Below are positions 1 to 7,864 of a stretch of DNA of 64,000 bases, piece after piece (within the stretch, counting starts at the first letter, position 1; every line of letters begins with the position of its first letter). The notes under the pieces were generated by a model, which saw only the letters and a program-made list of their open reading frames with translations, was not told the origin of the DNA and made no database searches. The stretch is from Acidobacteria bacterium Ga0077553 (GTDB lineage Bacteria > Acidobacteriota > Terriglobia > Bryobacterales > Bryobacteraceae). Made by a program: the position numbers and the translations under genes. The stretch covers positions 1-64,000 of the forward strand of contig LNFE01000209.1 of NCBI GenBank assembly GCA_001464575.1, read 5' to 3'.

Positions 1-2
1 CG

Positions 3-155
3 ACTGCGGGAGCACTCGCACAATTGGTCCATCACGGATTTTCGCCGGCGCATTATTGGGTGCCCACACGGCCCACGCTGAGGCCGTCGAACGGAACTGG
101 GGTGCAGACGTACCTCGGAAATCAAGACAGACCACGGAGCTTTGCAACGCTATGA
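3..155 (+). CDS. C-terminal end of an upstream gene (partial)
   Basis: An open frame enters from the window edge and ends in TGA at 153-155, overlapping the fliA ATG at 152 in an ATGA arrangement. About 50 residues are visible (beginning TAGALAQLV, ending RSFATL). I do not recognise a domain in them. The overlap with fliA suggests translational coupling. In flagellar operons the gene before fliA is often flhF or the MinD-like flhG, so one of these is a guess from gene order only. The other two frames are less convincing: one is simply the upstream extension of fliA. Confidence 0.35.
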   Translation, partial: TAGALAQLVHHGFSPAHYWVPTRPTLRPSNGTGVQTYLGNQDRPRSFATL

Positions 156-901
156 ATGCGCATTTTGCCACTGCCGAGAAGCTAAGCAACGATCGAGAGC
201 AGCTGATTCTGGACCACCTGCCGCAAGTGCGCCTGATCGCCCGCCGCATCCATGAGCGGCTTCCCGGCAGCGTGAGCTTGGACGATTTAGTCTCCACGGG
301 CATTGTCGGGCTCATCTCCGCGATTGATCATTTCGATCCGAAGATGAACGTAAAGCTAAAAACGTATGCGGAATACAAGATCCGGGGCGCCATTCTAGAT
401 AGCCTTCGAGGAATGGATTGGGCGCCTCGTCAGCAAAGGAAGCGAGTAAAGCTAATTGAAGCAACGATCAACGTTCTAGAGCAACGGCTCAAGCGGGCAC
501 CAAGCGAAGAAGAGATCGCAAACGAACTAAAGCTGTCGATGCAGGAGTACCACGAGTGGCTGATCGACGTGCGGGGTATCAACTTAGGGAGCTTGGAAGG
601 TTCGGGGAACGAAGAGGAGGGCCGGGACCTGCTCCGCTTTGTTTCCGACAACGAGGAGAACTGGCCATCTCGCCTGCTCGAACGTTCTGAATTGGAACGA
701 TTGCTAGCGGAAGCCATCGAAAGAATGCCCTATGTAGAACGTACCGTATTGAGTCTGTATTACCACGAGGAACTCACCCTGCGGGAAATCGCCAAGGTCG
801 TTAAGTTGCACGAATCGAGGGTCTCCCAGCTCAAGTCGCAAGCAATTCTCCGGCTGCGGTCCAACCTCGAAAAGAAGTGGCCTATGCAAGGTGGCCTTTA
901 G
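152..901 (+). CDS. fliA: Flagellar/motility RNA polymerase sigma factor (sigma-28, FliA/WhiG family)
   Basis: Sigma-70 family protein of about 249 aa that should direct RNA polymerase to late flagellar or motility promoters. Region 2 is visible at about residues 20-90 (LDDLVSTGIVGLISAIDHF, then KTYAEYKIRGAILDSLR, which is typical of FliA/WhiG). Region 3 follows (RAPSEEEIANEL), and a region 4 helix-turn-helix closes the protein (LTLREIAKVVKLHESRVSQL). The frame is open up to 56, but the ATG at 152 gives the usual FliA length, lies in an ATGA overlap with the preceding frame, and has a GGAG about 12 nt upstream. The next gene is a FliN-type switch protein 28 nt away, so this is the end of a flagellar operon. 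No anti-sigma gene (flgM) is visible here. Confidence 0.93.
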   Translation: MNAHFATAEKLSNDREQLILDHLPQVRLIARRIHERLPGSVSLDDLVSTGIVGLISAIDHFDPKMNVKLKTYAEYKIRGAILDSLRGMDWAPRQQRKRVKLIEATINVLEQRLKRAPSEEEIANELKLSMQEYHEWLIDVRGINLGSLEGSGNEEEGRDLLRFVSDNEENWPSRLLERSELERLLAEAIERMPYVERTVLSLYYHEELTLREIAKVVKLHESRVSQLKSQAILRLRSNLEKKWPMQGGL

Positions 902-929
902 ATTGCAGTTCACCCAGTAGGAGTAAGAA

Positions 930-1775
930 ATGGCATCCCCGGACCAACTTCTCGTCGAAGAGTTCACAAAGCAGCTCGGGCTCACCCTTGAGGGTATGCT
1001 CGGGCAGTCCTGGACCATCGACGCTGCTGGCCCAGTCACTTCAGAAACGGTCGCCGCGGAAACGGACCTGCATATCTGGGGTCAACGGCTCACGATGCAC
1101 GCGGATCCATTGTTCCGGGTGATGATAGGTCCGGCTGGCTGGAAAGCCATCGGAGGCTCCGCATTACAGGCCGCTGGGATCGACGATGCCAGTGAATCCG
1201 ATGTACTCAGCACATACGTCGAGATCCTAAGCCAGGCCCTATCGGGAGTGGCCCGTGTCGTGGGAAGCCACATGGGCAAGGAAGTCGGGCTTGCCAAGGG
1301 CGCTGAGGAGACATCGGTACCCTCCCGGGGACGAATCATTCAACTTCGGGCGCAGGATCCCGAGGGGAAGGAAGTTGGACTTTACTTTGGAATCGCCGAT
1401 CAGCTGATTCGGCTCCTCGGTGAGGAAGAAGAGCAACCCAACGAAACGACGCCAACAAAAGAACGCAGTGCCGAATCGACGACGGAGGCTCCGAAATCGG
1501 CTCCTCCCGCTGAGAACAGCAAAATGGATCTATTGATGGATGTCGAGATGCCGGTCAGCGTCTCTTTTGGCAGAGCCCAACTTCCATTGAAAGACGTTAT
1601 CAAGCTCACAACCGGCTCCATCGTTGAACTAAACCGCAACGTGAGTGAGCCGGTAGAAGTAATTGTCAACAATTGCGTGATCGCCAGAGGCGAAGTGGTC
1701 GTTGTCGAAGGTAACTACGGCATTCGCATTCATCAGATTGTCAGCCGCGCGGAGAGGATCCGCTCGCTGGACTAA
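930..1775 (+). CDS. fliN: Flagellar motor switch protein, FliN/FliY-type
   Basis: 281 aa. The C-terminal 80 residues form a SpoA (surface presentation of antigens) domain: it opens with DVEMPVSVSFG and continues LKDVIKLTTGSIVELNR and NCVIARGEVVVVEGNYGIRI. This is the part of FliN that builds the C-ring of the flagellar switch. The N-terminal 165 residues resemble the CheC/FliY-like region of long FliN proteins, and a charged Ser/Thr/Pro linker (about residues 168-198) separates the two. It is longer than enteric FliN (about 137 aa), as in FliY. TAGGAG lies 6 nt upstream of the ATG. It sits between fliA and a small membrane protein and was probably cotranscribed with them. Confidence 0.9.
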   Translation: MASPDQLLVEEFTKQLGLTLEGMLGQSWTIDAAGPVTSETVAAETDLHIWGQRLTMHADPLFRVMIGPAGWKAIGGSALQAAGIDDASESDVLSTYVEILSQALSGVARVVGSHMGKEVGLAKGAEETSVPSRGRIIQLRAQDPEGKEVGLYFGIADQLIRLLGEEEEQPNETTPTKERSAESTTEAPKSAPPAENSKMDLLMDVEMPVSVSFGRAQLPLKDVIKLTTGSIVELNRNVSEPVEVIVNNCVIARGEVVVVEGNYGIRIHQIVSRAERIRSLD

Positions 1776-1786
1776 GGAGATAACCC

Positions 1787-2206
1787 ATGATTAGTGTTCC
1801 AGCTTCGGAGGTCTTGATCCTCTGCCTGTTTCTGAGCGCAGTACTTGGCGCCTGCCTTTACCTTTTTTTCTCGGCCAAGGTCGACTTGCGCCGCATCGAA
1901 GCACGGCTGGGCGAACACAAGCTTGTCACGGAGCGTAAGACCGCCGAATCCGAACTGCGGTTTAACCTCTTGGAAACGAAAATCCTCGAGACGGCTAACA
2001 AGGTTCAACTCATTGACCAAGCTTTCGAACAGTCCAAAGAACCAGTCCTACAGAACAGCCTCGGCCCGACGCGCGGCAAGAGAACGGCCATCATCCGCTT
2101 AGCCCAGAGGGGAGAAGCGGCCGAAAAGATCGCCGCCTCAGTGGGAATGCCCAAAAACGAGGTGGACCTCCTCTTGAAAGTCCACCGCGCCATCGCCACT
2201 CGGTGA
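1787..2206 (+). CDS. Small membrane protein with coiled coil and HTH-like tail (DUF2802/DUF6115-like)
   Basis: 139 aa. One hydrophobic segment at residues 8-28 is followed by a charged helical stretch likely to form a coiled coil (about 30-85). The C-terminal region, containing IIRLAQRGEAAEKIAASVGM and ending in PKNEVDLLL, resembles the HTH-like end of DUF2802/DUF6115 proteins that often follow flagellar or chemotaxis genes. AGGAGA precedes the ATG and the gap to fliN is 11 nt, so it is the last gene of the flagellar operon. Function is unknown. A link to motility is inferred from position and family, not shown by the sequence. Confidence 0.75.
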   Translation: MISVPASEVLILCLFLSAVLGACLYLFFSAKVDLRRIEARLGEHKLVTERKTAESELRFNLLETKILETANKVQLIDQAFEQSKEPVLQNSLGPTRGKRTAIIRLAQRGEAAEKIAASVGMPKNEVDLLLKVHRAIATR

Positions 2207-2216
2207 GCGGAGACCG

Positions 2217-3065
2217 CTATTCGAATTCCTGAGGCTGGCTGACGGGCCGGGCATTGGGCCGACGCGCGCCCTCTGTGTCACGGACTTCGACGTCGACGGA
2301 AACTTCGTTTCGGTTTCGAAGCAGTCGCATCGAGACAGTGCCCCGGTCTTTGGCCGCAACGATTGCGTTCGTGACCTCGCGAGGCGAGGTCACCTTGACG
2401 TCGTTAACACGCAAAAGGACATCACCGGCCTTCAGCCCGGCCTTCGACCCAGGGGAGTTCGGATGAACATGGCGGACCAAGACCCCCTCTTTCACCCCGA
2501 AAAACTCCGCCAACTGACTCCCCAGCCCCTCTGCCTCAATGCCCAACATGCCACTCCGCCACATAAGGAACGGTCGAGGAATATCCGTCGATTGCACCGA
2601 CGGGTTGGGGAATCGTTCCAATTGAGATAACTCTTCCAAACGCCGGATTGGCAGTCCCGTCTTGCGTTGCCCAATAGAAGCGCTGAGAGTTTGAGAGTTA
2701 CCTCCGCGGCTCACCTTCAATTTCGCCGTTCGTCCCACCGGAGTCTCACGCACCATGCGAACAAACTGCTCACTGCCCTCGACCCGCTGGCCGTTGTACT
2801 CCAGGACAACGTCACCCACTTTCAACCCAGCCTTGCTGGCGGGACTCTCCTCATCCACTTGAGTAACTTCAACGCCCGCCTCTTCGGCCAAGCGTAACTC
2901 CTTCGCCCGAGCCTGATCGACCTCCCGGACACCGACTCCCAAGTAAGGGCCTGGACTTACGGCCGCCAAAATCCGGCGTACCCCCTCCTCCCCGGAAGCT
3001 TGACCGTACATTGGTACGATCGCCAACATAGTAACTAGAAAGCCTCTTGAAAATCGTTGCATCAT
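2217..3065 (-). CDS. Secreted protein with two PDZ domains
   Basis: About 282 aa with an N-terminal signal peptide (FLVTMLAIVPMYGQASG). Two PDZ domains follow. The first, at about residues 40-130, has LGVGVREV and SPASKAGLKVGDVVLEYNGQ. The second, at about 170-255, has SPGSKAGLKAGDVLLRVND. There is no trypsin-like domain, so it is not a DegP/HtrA protease; it probably binds unfolded or C-terminal peptides in the periplasm. The ATG at 3065 is chosen because GGAG lies 8 nt upstream, whereas the GTG at 3074 overlaps that site. It lies 52 nt downstream of the HEAT anti-sigma gene and is probably the third gene of that operon, suggesting an envelope-quality role. Confidence 0.85.
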   Translation of the reverse strand: MMQRFSRGFLVTMLAIVPMYGQASGEEGVRRILAAVSPGPYLGVGVREVDQARAKELRLAEEAGVEVTQVDEESPASKAGLKVGDVVLEYNGQRVEGSEQFVRMVRETPVGRTAKLKVSRGGNSQTLSASIGQRKTGLPIRRLEELSQLERFPNPSVQSTDIPRPFLMWRSGMLGIEAEGLGSQLAEFFGVKEGVLVRHVHPNSPGSKAGLKAGDVLLRVNDVKVTSPREVTNAIVAAKDRGTVSMRLLRNRNEVSVDVEVRDTEGARRPNARPVSQPQEFE

Positions 3066-3117
3066 CAGAATCACTCCGTACTAATTTCGACGCGATTGCC
3101 GACGATTCGTACCGCTC

Positions 3118-4023
3118 TCAGAACGTTTCTAGCGAGGCATTCATGGACCGGAGCACGCGCTGACCCTGGCGGCGAACATCGAGGTTCTCTTCGCGCTGCA
3201 TCAACTCCTGTAAAGCACCCGCGAGCTCAGAGTTCTGTGCATTGCCCATGGTCAACACATCGACGGCGTTCGCTCGCACCATGGCATTGCGGTCCTCCCG
3301 CAACGCATCCAGAAGCACCGCACGAACCTGCGGCTCTCCCGCCAGCGGCCGGAGCGATTCCAACGCCTTCATCCGAACCCCGTCGTTGGGGTCTTTGCGC
3401 AAGGCTGCCAACAAAGTGTCTCGAACCTCCGGAGAGGAGATTCCACCGCGCAACAGATCCAAAGCATCGACCCGTATAGCCGGATCCACCGTATTCCGGG
3501 CCGCAGCAAGCAACAACGACTGGACCGCCTGATCATCCAACCGCCCGGAAAGCTCCCGGGCGACCGAGTCTTGCAACACGATCCTTACCAACCCATCCCC
3601 CATCTTCTCCACATGACTGACAGCGGAGACAACCGGCTGCTCGCCGCCAATGCCCTTCGCCGCCGAACCAGGCAATGCCCGCGCCGCCAGGAACCCGACC
3701 GCCACCAAGGCGGTACAACCGGCTAACCGCCACGACCATCCAGGAATGTCCAATGGCCGGAGCCACCGCCTCCATCCGGAATCCGACTGCTCCGTCACGG
3801 CCCGCAAGGAAACAGCAAGATCCTGGCGGCAGGCCGACAGCAATTCGAGCGAAGGCTCCAGTCGCTCCGCCTCGATGGCCCGATGCATATTGGCCAGCCG
3901 AGTCTCCTGCGCACGGCAGCCGGCACATCCGTCGAGATGCTGCTCCATCGACTCTTCGACTTCTGCAGGAAGCTCGCCGTACAGATAAAAAACGAGATTG
4001 TTCTCGCACTCCACGCAATTCAT
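3118..4023 (-). CDS. Transmembrane anti-sigma factor with zinc finger and HEAT repeats
   Basis: 301 aa. The N-terminus has the zf-HC2 anti-sigma zinc motif (CVEC near the start, then HLDGCAGC, i.e. H-x3-C-x2-C, at about residues 29-36). One transmembrane segment lies at about 95-117 (WRLAGCTALVAVGFLAARAL). The rest is a run of HEAT-like helical repeats: DPAIRVDALDLLRGG, DPNDGVRMKALESLR, DRNAMVRANAVDVL, NLDVRRQGQRVLRSM. By family knowledge the finger sequesters the sigma factor in the cytoplasm. The repeats would then be periplasmic, which is inference from one TM segment. The start overlaps the ECF sigma stop by 4 nt (ATGA). A second protein of the same architecture is at 62594-63295. Confidence 0.85.
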   Translation of the reverse strand: MNCVECENNLVFYLYGELPAEVEESMEQHLDGCAGCRAQETRLANMHRAIEAERLEPSLELLSACRQDLAVSLRAVTEQSDSGWRRWLRPLDIPGWSWRLAGCTALVAVGFLAARALPGSAAKGIGGEQPVVSAVSHVEKMGDGLVRIVLQDSVARELSGRLDDQAVQSLLLAAARNTVDPAIRVDALDLLRGGISSPEVRDTLLAALRKDPNDGVRMKALESLRPLAGEPQVRAVLLDALREDRNAMVRANAVDVLTMGNAQNSELAGALQELMQREENLDVRRQGQRVLRSMNASLETF

Positions 4024-4640
4024 ACAAACTCCCCAAGCGCGCTTCGCATTTTCTGGGTCGCTCGAAACAAGCAGTTCTTGGCCGCTTCTTCCGAAGTCCC
4101 CAGGGCTTCCCCAATCGCCCGCAGCCGCATTCCTTCAAAATGCCGCATTTCAAAGACCACCCGCTCGCGCGGCGATAGTTCCCGCAGGACAGCTTGGATT
4201 CTACCCCGCAGCTCCTCGGACAACACCCTGCGCTGCGGGTCGCTATCGGCCCGCGGCTCGGCCACCGTGTCGAGCGGGTCTATTTCCTGTCCGGAAGAAA
4301 CTGACGCCACCCGGGGAGACTCTCGCCTAACCTTGCGCCGCCGGAGGTGATCGAGACAGATGTTCGTCGCAATCCGATGCAGCCAAGTCGAAAAATTGCA
4401 GTCAAAGCGGAACTGCTGCAGACTGCGATGGACACGCAGGAACGTCTCTTGATAGACGTCGCGAGCGTCCTCCGGGGAACGCAACAAGTTTAGCGCGATC
4501 CGTAAAACGCTCTGGTCGTGAGCGCGGACGAGAACGGCAAACGCATCTTCATCCCCACGTTGAGCCGCCCGGATCAGTGAGGCTTCGTCCATATAGTCAT
4601 GCGCCCCTCCTGGAAGGGCTATGGCATCTGCTTTTACCAT
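4020..4640 (-). CDS. ECF (RpoE-like) RNA polymerase sigma factor
   Basis: About 206 aa. Region 2 (DEDAFAVLVRAHDQSVLRIA, then PEDARDVYQETFLRVHR and STWLHRIATNICLDHLRRRK) and region 4 (LSPRERVVFEMRHFEGMRL, then LGTSEEAAKNCLFRA) are both clear. There is no region 3, as expected for ECF factors. The frame opens with a GTG at 4646, but the ATG at 4640 is closer to a normal start. Another in-frame ATG at 4592 lies 13 nt after a strong AGGAGG, so the first 16 residues are uncertain. It is followed with a 4-nt overlap by its probable anti-sigma factor. A second ECF/anti-sigma pair sits at 62594-63824. Confidence 0.88.
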   Translation of the reverse strand: MVKADAIALPGGAHDYMDEASLIRAAQRGDEDAFAVLVRAHDQSVLRIALNLLRSPEDARDVYQETFLRVHRSLQQFRFDCNFSTWLHRIATNICLDHLRRRKVRRESPRVASVSSGQEIDPLDTVAEPRADSDPQRRVLSEELRGRIQAVLRELSPRERVVFEMRHFEGMRLRAIGEALGTSEEAAKNCLFRATQKMRSALGEFV

Positions 4641-4691
4641 AGACACCTATCTACAACGGACGGGCGCACAAACCGTTAGGAAAAAATCGAG

Positions 4692-6428
4692 CTAAGAGAC
4701 CAATTCGAGCGTAATTTTCTTTGCGGCCGGGTCGAGATGGGTAATCCGGAAGCTCCGGACCTGTCCGATCTTAATGGCGTTGGACGTCTTGGCGGCGGGC
4801 TCTCCGCCCTTACCCTCTTTCCATTTCGCGGTCAGCATCGCGGTAAGAGTACTGACGTCCACCGAACCACCCGAAGAGGAACCTTTCGAGGCACCAGCAC
4901 TAGCGGCCTCCTTCTTCTCCTCGGCCAACCGGCACTCTCCCAGCACGCCATCTGCTACTTCCACCTTCAGCAGGTTCGAGCGAACATCAGCAACCCGCGC
5001 GGTGAGCATTTCGCCAACTTGATGTTCCGCGATGAAGTCGTCGGTTTTGGTGGGCTGCAGCTGCTTCAAGCCAAGCCGGATCCTGCGACGGTCCTGATCG
5101 ACTTCGAGAACGATAGCCCGGACCACTTCGCCAACTTTAACGACATCTTTCGGATGATCAATGCGCTTCTCGTTGACCATGTCGCCGATGTGGATCATGC
5201 CATCCACCCCGTCGCCCAAGTCAACAAACGCGCCGAACGCTTGGATACTCGTCACCGGCGACTCCACAATTGAGCCCACCGGATACTTTTTCACCGCTTC
5301 GACGAACGGATCGCCCAGCGTCTGCTTCAAACTCAGCTGAATCTTCTTGTCCGCAGGCTTGAAGTCGAGGATAGCGACCTCTACCTGATCCCCTACTTTT
5401 AACAAGTCAGCGGGCTTACGAACCTTCTTCGCCCAGGACATTTCCGAAACATGCACCAAGCCGTCAACGCCGGGAGCCAGTTCCACAAACGCGCCGAAAT
5501 CCGTTAAGCGCGCCACGGTCCCAGGCACTCGGTCGCCCACCTTAAACTGGCTCGCGGCGGCAGCCCACGGATCGGGAATCAACTGCTTCAATCCCAGCGA
5601 AACTTTCTTCGAGTTCTTATTGACCTTAAGGATCTTCACCTCAAGTTCATCGCCGATCTTGACGACGTCGGAAGGTTTACCCACCCGATGCCAACTCATA
5701 TCGGTCACGTGCAACAGACCATCCACGCCACCCAGATCGAGAAACGCTCCAAAGTCGGTGACGCTGCGAACCCGGCCCTTCACCACCGCGCCTTCCTCCA
5801 ACAGCAGGAAAGCCGCTTCCTTGGCCTTGGCCGCCTCTTCCTCCAGAATCACCCGGCGGTCAACGACGACATCCTCTTTCACCGTGTCCAGGTTGATCAC
5901 CCGGCACTCAATCTCCTGGCCCACGAGCTTGGCGAGCTCAATCGCGTCCCGCGTCCCGCTGCGCGATGCCGGCATGAATGCCCGCGAACCGGCAACCTCA
6001 ACGCGCAGCCCGCCCTTTACCGCTTCGACCACACGCCCAGCAATATTGCGCTTGTCTTCGAAGGCGGCCTGCAGTTCGCTCCAATCCTTGGGGCGCTCTA
6101 CCTTAAGCGGAGACAGCTCCAGGGTGCCCTCGGCGTTGCGGCCAGTGACACTCACTTGAATCAAATCGCCAACCTGAATGTCGGGAGCGCCATCAGCAAA
6201 AGCCGACTTCAAAAGAACGCCTTCCGACTTGCCGCCCAGATCAACGAAGATCGAATCTTCGTTGACTGCGGCGACCGTCCCTTTCAGGACGCCGCCCTCA
6301 ACGGGTTGGGCCTCTACCGGCGCGGTCTGCTGGAGTTCGAATTGTTGAAGGATCTCACCGAAATTCGATTCTTCCGGATTGTTTACCGGTTCTTCCATCG
6401 GTTGATCAACAGGGTTGGCAGGATTCAT
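4692..6428 (-). CDS. rpsA: 30S ribosomal protein S1
   Basis: About 578 aa, the normal size for bacterial S1, which binds mRNA at the 30S platform. Six S1 (OB-fold) repeats can be followed. The best are at about residues 215-285 (GRVRSVTDFGAFLDLGGVDG, LLHVTDMSW), 300-370 (LTDFGAFVELAPGVDGLVHV) and 385-455 (IQAFGAFVDLGDGVDGMIHI). The N-terminal repeats start with GTVAAVNEDSIFVDLGGKSE, and the last, more diverged repeat carries a Ser/Gly-rich insertion. The frame is open to a TTG at 6449, but the ATG at 6428 gives the more usual acidic N-terminus. It is transcribed toward the ECF sigma gene across a 51-nt gap. Confidence 0.95.
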   Translation of the reverse strand: MNPANPVDQPMEEPVNNPEESNFGEILQQFELQQTAPVEAQPVEGGVLKGTVAAVNEDSIFVDLGGKSEGVLLKSAFADGAPDIQVGDLIQVSVTGRNAEGTLELSPLKVERPKDWSELQAAFEDKRNIAGRVVEAVKGGLRVEVAGSRAFMPASRSGTRDAIELAKLVGQEIECRVINLDTVKEDVVVDRRVILEEEAAKAKEAAFLLLEEGAVVKGRVRSVTDFGAFLDLGGVDGLLHVTDMSWHRVGKPSDVVKIGDELEVKILKVNKNSKKVSLGLKQLIPDPWAAAASQFKVGDRVPGTVARLTDFGAFVELAPGVDGLVHVSEMSWAKKVRKPADLLKVGDQVEVAILDFKPADKKIQLSLKQTLGDPFVEAVKKYPVGSIVESPVTSIQAFGAFVDLGDGVDGMIHIGDMVNEKRIDHPKDVVKVGEVVRAIVLEVDQDRRRIRLGLKQLQPTKTDDFIAEHQVGEMLTARVADVRSNLLKVEVADGVLGECRLAEEKKEAASAGASKGSSSGGSVDVSTLTAMLTAKWKEGKGGEPAAKTSNAIKIGQVRSFRITHLDPAAKKITLELVS

Positions 6429-6481
6429 GCGAGATACGGATACTTCCAATATTGTGTCATACCCGCCGCATCTTCCGCTGC

Positions 6482-7864
6482 TTACATCTCATCCGGGGAT
6501 GCGGATTCCGGATCGGCCTCCCCCATTTGCGTGAGCCGGTATCGCAAGGCGTTCCGCGTCAGACCCAACAGCCGCGCCGCCTGACTCTTGTTGCCGCCCG
6601 CGCGCCGCAGCGCTTCCCGAATCAGAGACCGCTCGAACTCATCGAGCGTCATCCCCGGCGGCAGGAACACGCTCTCCCCAGCCGCCAGCGTCCGGCGCGA
6701 CGGCGCCATGTCCAGCCGCACGTCCGCTTCCTCAAGCACCGGCCCGCTAGCCAGCACCAGGCTGCGCTCCATCACATTTTCGAGCTCCCGCACATTACCC
6801 GGCCAATGGTAGGCCGCCAACTTGTCAATTGCCGCCGGGGCCAGCGACCGCACGGGCGAGTCGAGCTCCTTGGCATGCTTCCGCACAAAAAACTCGGCCA
6901 GATAGGGGATGTCCTCTCGCCGGTCCCGGAGCGGCGGAATGTTGATCGGCAGCACGTTAAGCCGGTAGTACAGATCCTGCCGGAACGTACCTTGTTCGAG
7001 CGCCGCCCGCAGGTCCACGTTCGTCGCCGCAATCACGCGCACATCAATGTGGCGCGTCTTGTTGCTCCCCAGCCGTTCGAACTCGCGCTCCTGAAGCACC
7101 CGCAGCAGCTTCACTTGAATCGACGGGGGCACATCGCCGATCTCATCGAGAAACACCGTGCCCGAATCGGCCTGCTCGAACTTGCCCGGCTTCGCGGTCG
7201 AGGCTCCGGTAAAGGCGCCTTTCTCGTAGCCAAACAACTCACTCTCCATTAAATTTTCCGGAATGGCCGTACAGTTAATTTTGACGAAGGGCTTCTCCCG
7301 CCGCGGCGAATGCTGATGGATCGCCCGCGCGATCATGTCCTTGCCCACGCCGCTCTCCCCCGCCAGCAGCACCGTAGCCCGGCTCGGCGCCGCGCGCAGC
7401 ACAGTCGCGAACACCTCCTGCATCCCCGCGCTCCGGCCGATAATGTTGTCGATCTGATAGCGCCCGCCCAACTCCTCCCGCAGCCGCTGATTCTCCTCCC
7501 GCAGCGCCTTCACTTCGAACGCCTTTTCGATCACGGTCTGCAGATGGTCGAGCGAAAACGGCTTCTGCACGAAATCCGCGGCGCCGGCTTTCATGGCCGC
7601 CACCGCGGTCTCTACGCTTCCGAATGCCGTCATCACCACGACGGGCATTCCCGGCCGCATGGACTGAATCCGCGCCACTAGCGCCAGCCCGTCCTCGCCC
7701 GGCAATCGGAGATCCGTCAGCACAATCCCCGCCCAATCAAGGCGCGGCACAGCGGCCTCGGCCGATCCCACCGTCTCCACCTCAAAGCCCGCTGCCGCCA
7801 AGTGAACTTGCACCACGCGCCGCAGCCGCTCTTCATCCTCAATCACCAATACGCGCTTGTTCAT
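6482..7864 (-). CDS. Sigma54-dependent response regulator, NtrC family
   Basis: 460 aa with three domains. The receiver (1-120) has the phospho-acceptor Asp in VLTDLRLP and Lys in FVQKPF. The AAA+ central domain (about 140-375) has Walker A GESGVGKD, the sigma54-contacting loop GAFTGA intact, Walker B GTVFLDEIGD and the R-finger region. A Fis-type HTH closes the protein (GGNKSQAARLLGLTRNALRYRL). It should activate sigma54 promoters on phosphorylation. The start overlaps the stop of the upstream histidine kinase gene by 4 nt, so the two form a two-component operon. The target genes are not evident here. Confidence 0.93.
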   Translation of the reverse strand: MNKRVLVIEDEERLRRVVQVHLAAAGFEVETVGSAEAAVPRLDWAGIVLTDLRLPGEDGLALVARIQSMRPGMPVVVMTAFGSVETAVAAMKAGAADFVQKPFSLDHLQTVIEKAFEVKALREENQRLREELGGRYQIDNIIGRSAGMQEVFATVLRAAPSRATVLLAGESGVGKDMIARAIHQHSPRREKPFVKINCTAIPENLMESELFGYEKGAFTGASTAKPGKFEQADSGTVFLDEIGDVPPSIQVKLLRVLQEREFERLGSNKTRHIDVRVIAATNVDLRAALEQGTFRQDLYYRLNVLPINIPPLRDRREDIPYLAEFFVRKHAKELDSPVRSLAPAAIDKLAAYHWPGNVRELENVMERSLVLASGPVLEEADVRLDMAPSRRTLAAGESVFLPPGMTLDEFERSLIREALRRAGGNKSQAARLLGLTRNALRYRLTQMGEADPESASPDEM

